Below are positions 4,626 through 6,086 of a stretch of 6,086 bases of DNA, piece by piece (the stretch's first letter is position 1; each line of letters opens with the position of its first letter). The stretch lies in NCBI GenBank assembly GCA_023379515.1, contig JAMCQQ010000165.1, positions 1 to 6,086 of the forward strand, written 5' to 3'. Under the pieces are notes generated by a model. The model saw nothing but the letters and a program-made list of their open reading frames with translations, was not told the origin of the DNA and made no database searches. Both the position numbers and the translations under genes were made by a program. This DNA is from Actinomycetota bacterium (GTDB lineage Bacteria > Actinomycetota > Humimicrobiia > Humimicrobiales > Humimicrobiaceae).

Positions 4626-4824
4626 GATATCTTTTTTTTACAAGTGAAGTAACACTCGGCATCAGGATAATCATGGAAAGCATAAAAATCCAGAATGATC
4701 CTCCGATACGGGTGACCCAATTATAATTTCCCAGCAATGTTACTACAAAAAATATTCCGGATAACAACAATGACAGGCTGGTATAAATAATTGCGCTTTT
4801 AAATCCTATGGTGTTAATTTTCAT
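4615..4824 (-). CDS. Small two-helix membrane protein linked to the copper ATPase
   Basis: This 69-residue protein has two predicted membrane helices (about residues 10-31 and 42-60) joined by a short loop (GNYNWVTRIGG) and ends in a basic tail (VKKRYRDN). By the positive-inside rule both termini are probably cytoplasmic. There are no Cys or His residues, so it is unlikely to bind soft metals itself, although Met residues are present in and near the second helix. The ATG has an AGGAG site 7 nt upstream and starts 19 nt after the copper ATPase stop, so the two genes are almost certainly co-transcribed. I do not recognise a family. A subunit, regulator or stabiliser of the ATPase is a guess from position only. 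The length, ribosome site and clear topology make it a real gene. Confidence 0.72.
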   Translation of the reverse strand: MKINTIGFKSAIIYTSLSLLLSGIFFVVTLLGNYNWVTRIGGSFWIFMLSMIILMPSVTSLVKKRYRDN

Positions 4825-4834
4825 GACATGTCTC

Positions 4835-4852
4835 CTATCTATTCTATCTATT
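4835..4852. repeat. 9-bp tandem duplication creating two in-frame stops after the copper ATPase
   Basis: CTATCTATT occurs twice back to back. On the coding strand this is AATAGATAG repeated, so the ATPase frame ends Asn-Arg-stop and would reach a second Asn-Arg-stop after read-through. Confidence 0.8.
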
Positions 4853-6086
4853 AACTCTGCTATCTGTTGCCCTGCTTGCGCTGACAGTTTCAGGCATTAC
4901 GCCCTGAAGCGGCCCATGTTTTGGTAATTTGCTATGATGGCGGATAGCCGGAACATATCCTCTCATGCGGAGCGTATTTAAAGTCACCGAAAGTGAACTT
5001 GTAGCCATCAGCAGAGCAGCCAACTCCGGACTTACCATTTGTGCAAAGAACGGATAAAGAAGACCTGCGCCAATCGGAATTGACAATGCATTATAACCAA
5101 AGGCCCAAAAAAGATTTTGCTTTATCAGACGCAGAGTTTGCCTGCCTATCTGTAAAGCAGCAATTACATCCATCAGGTCATCCTTTATCAGAATTACATG
5201 GCCGGTTTCTTTCGCTACATCAGTACCTGAACCAACAGCAATCCCGACATCAGCCTTAGCTAAAGCAGGCGCGTCATTTATGCCATCACCAACCATTGCA
5301 ATTCTTAAGCCCTCCGCCTGAAGTTTTTTTACTTCATTTGCCTTATCTCCCGGCAGAACTTCAGCCAAAACTCTGTCAATGCCTACCTGTCGTGCAATTG
5401 CTTCAGCGGTACGTTTGTTATCTCCGGTCATCATGGCTACTCTGATACCCATACGGTGCAGTTCCCTGACTGCTGTTGCCGATGTTTCTTTCAAAGTATC
5501 GGCCACAGCAACAATTCCCGCAGGTTTACCATCAATAGCGACAAACATAGCAGTTTTGCCTTCGATTTCCAAATTGTCCGCTTTTGATCCCAAGCTCTCC
5601 AAATTTACCTTTCTTTCAGACATCAGACGTCTGTTGCCAAGAAGGATTTCGCTTCCTTTGAGTTTGACTTCAACTCCATGTCCGGGAATGGCATTGAAGC
5701 TCTCCACTTCTTCCAGAATAAGGTTTCGCTCAACAGAGCCGCGTACTATGGCTTCTCCAAGCGGGTGTTCGGAATTCTTTTCGGCAATTGCTGCAAGTCT
5801 CAAAACTTCATTTTCAGAGAAATTGCCAAGAGTCAAAACATCAGTAACAGAAGGCTCTCCTTTGGTCAAGGTACCAGTCTTGTCAAAAATGACTGCCTGT
5901 ATTTTTGCAGTTGCTTCTATTGCGTCTGCACCTTTAAAGAGTATTCCATATTCTGCCCCTTTTCCGCTTCCGGCCATAATAGCGCTGGGGGTAGCAAGCC
6001 CGACAGCACATGGACAGGAGATAACCAGTACGGTAACTGAAGTAAGCAGAGAAAAGCCGAAGACACCCATACCAGTTAACAGATAA
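4844..6086 (-). CDS. copA: Cu(+)-exporting P1B-1-type ATPase, C-terminal half (gene continues past right edge)
   Basis: About 413 codons are visible. The frame is open to the window edge, so the Met at 6070 is internal and the N-terminus (metal-binding domains, early helices, A-domain) lies outside. Numbering from that Met: the transmembrane CPC motif is at 19-21, DKTGTLT (63-69) carries the phosphorylated Asp, SEHPL (100-104) and GHG (130-132) belong to the nucleotide-binding domain, and MTGDN (214-218) and GDGINDAP (261-268) form the P-domain hinge. The last two helices contain YN (326-327) and MATSS (355-359). CPC with YN and MxxSS is the ligand set of Cu(+)/Ag(+) exporters (P1B-1), which fixes the substrate class. 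After the last helix there is an unusual tail of about 38 residues with HH (378-379) and another His (385). The next gene starts 19 nt after the stop, making this the first visible gene of a copper operon. Confidence 0.95.
   Translation of the reverse strand, partial: YLLTGMGVFGFSLLTSVTVLVISCPCAVGLATPSAIMAGSGKGAEYGILFKGADAIEATAKIQAVIFDKTGTLTKGEPSVTDVLTLGNFSENEVLRLAAIAEKNSEHPLGEAIVRGSVERNLILEEVESFNAIPGHGVEVKLKGSEILLGNRRLMSERKVNLESLGSKADNLEIEGKTAMFVAIDGKPAGIVAVADTLKETSATAVRELHRMGIRVAMMTGDNKRTAEAIARQVGIDRVLAEVLPGDKANEVKKLQAEGLRIAMVGDGINDAPALAKADVGIAVGSGTDVAKETGHVILIKDDLMDVIAALQIGRQTLRLIKQNLFWAFGYNALSIPIGAGLLYPFFAQMVSPELAALLMATSSLSVTLNTLRMRGYVPAIRHHSKLPKHGPLQGVMPETVSASRATDSRVNR

Noticed and set aside
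5379..6086. Long plus-strand open frame opposite the copper ATPase
   Set aside because: It is the antisense of a strongly conserved P-type ATPase, has no recognisable domain and is open because of codon bias on the other strand.
1..6086. CRISPR arrays, tRNA or rRNA genes, insertion sequences
   Set aside because: No regularly spaced repeats, cloverleaf-like segments, transposase-like frames or terminal inverted repeats with target duplications were seen. The only large inverted repeat is the edge chimera in rex.

Overview
The window looks like chromosomal DNA from a low-GC, probably anaerobic bacterium, more likely Bacillota-like than anything else. This rests on the AT-rich intergenic DNA, clear Shine-Dalgarno sites, sigma-A-like promoters and a Rex-type redox repressor. 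I cannot assign a genus. Every convincing gene is on the minus strand, so transcription runs from the right edge to the left.

Right and centre (about 6086 to 2258): a compact metal-handling cluster. In transcription order it holds a Cu(+)-exporting P1B-type ATPase (C-terminal half only; the gene runs off the right edge), a 69-residue two-helix membrane protein, a stand-alone YHS-domain protein with a His/Cys-rich tail, a MacB/FtsX-type ABC permease, and its LolD/MacB-type ATPase with a second YHS domain fused to the C-terminus. The last three genes lie within 7 nt of each other and are probably co-translated. Just downstream is a lipoprotein gene with its own strong predicted promoter and a C-rich/G-rich dyad reminiscent of CsoR-type copper operators. 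My reading is that the copper pump is combined with an ABC system that senses, receives or moves metal through YHS domains, with a surface lipoprotein as a possible extracytoplasmic partner. The YHS-ABC fusion beside a separate YHS protein is the most unusual feature here.

Left-centre (about 1500 to 566): a 208-nt intergenic stretch with a short protein-like plus-strand remnant, then a toxin-antitoxin pair (AbrB/MazE-fold antitoxin followed by PIN-domain toxin). The pair has an extended -10 promoter and a perfect 7-bp dyad just upstream that may be its autoregulatory operator.

Left edge (1 to 424): the N-terminal half of a Rex-family repressor. It ends abruptly where the first 79 bases of the window repeat, exactly and in inverted orientation, bases 281-359 of the same gene. 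This looks like a contig-end fold-back chimera, so the last 13 codons of the frame are not real Rex sequence.
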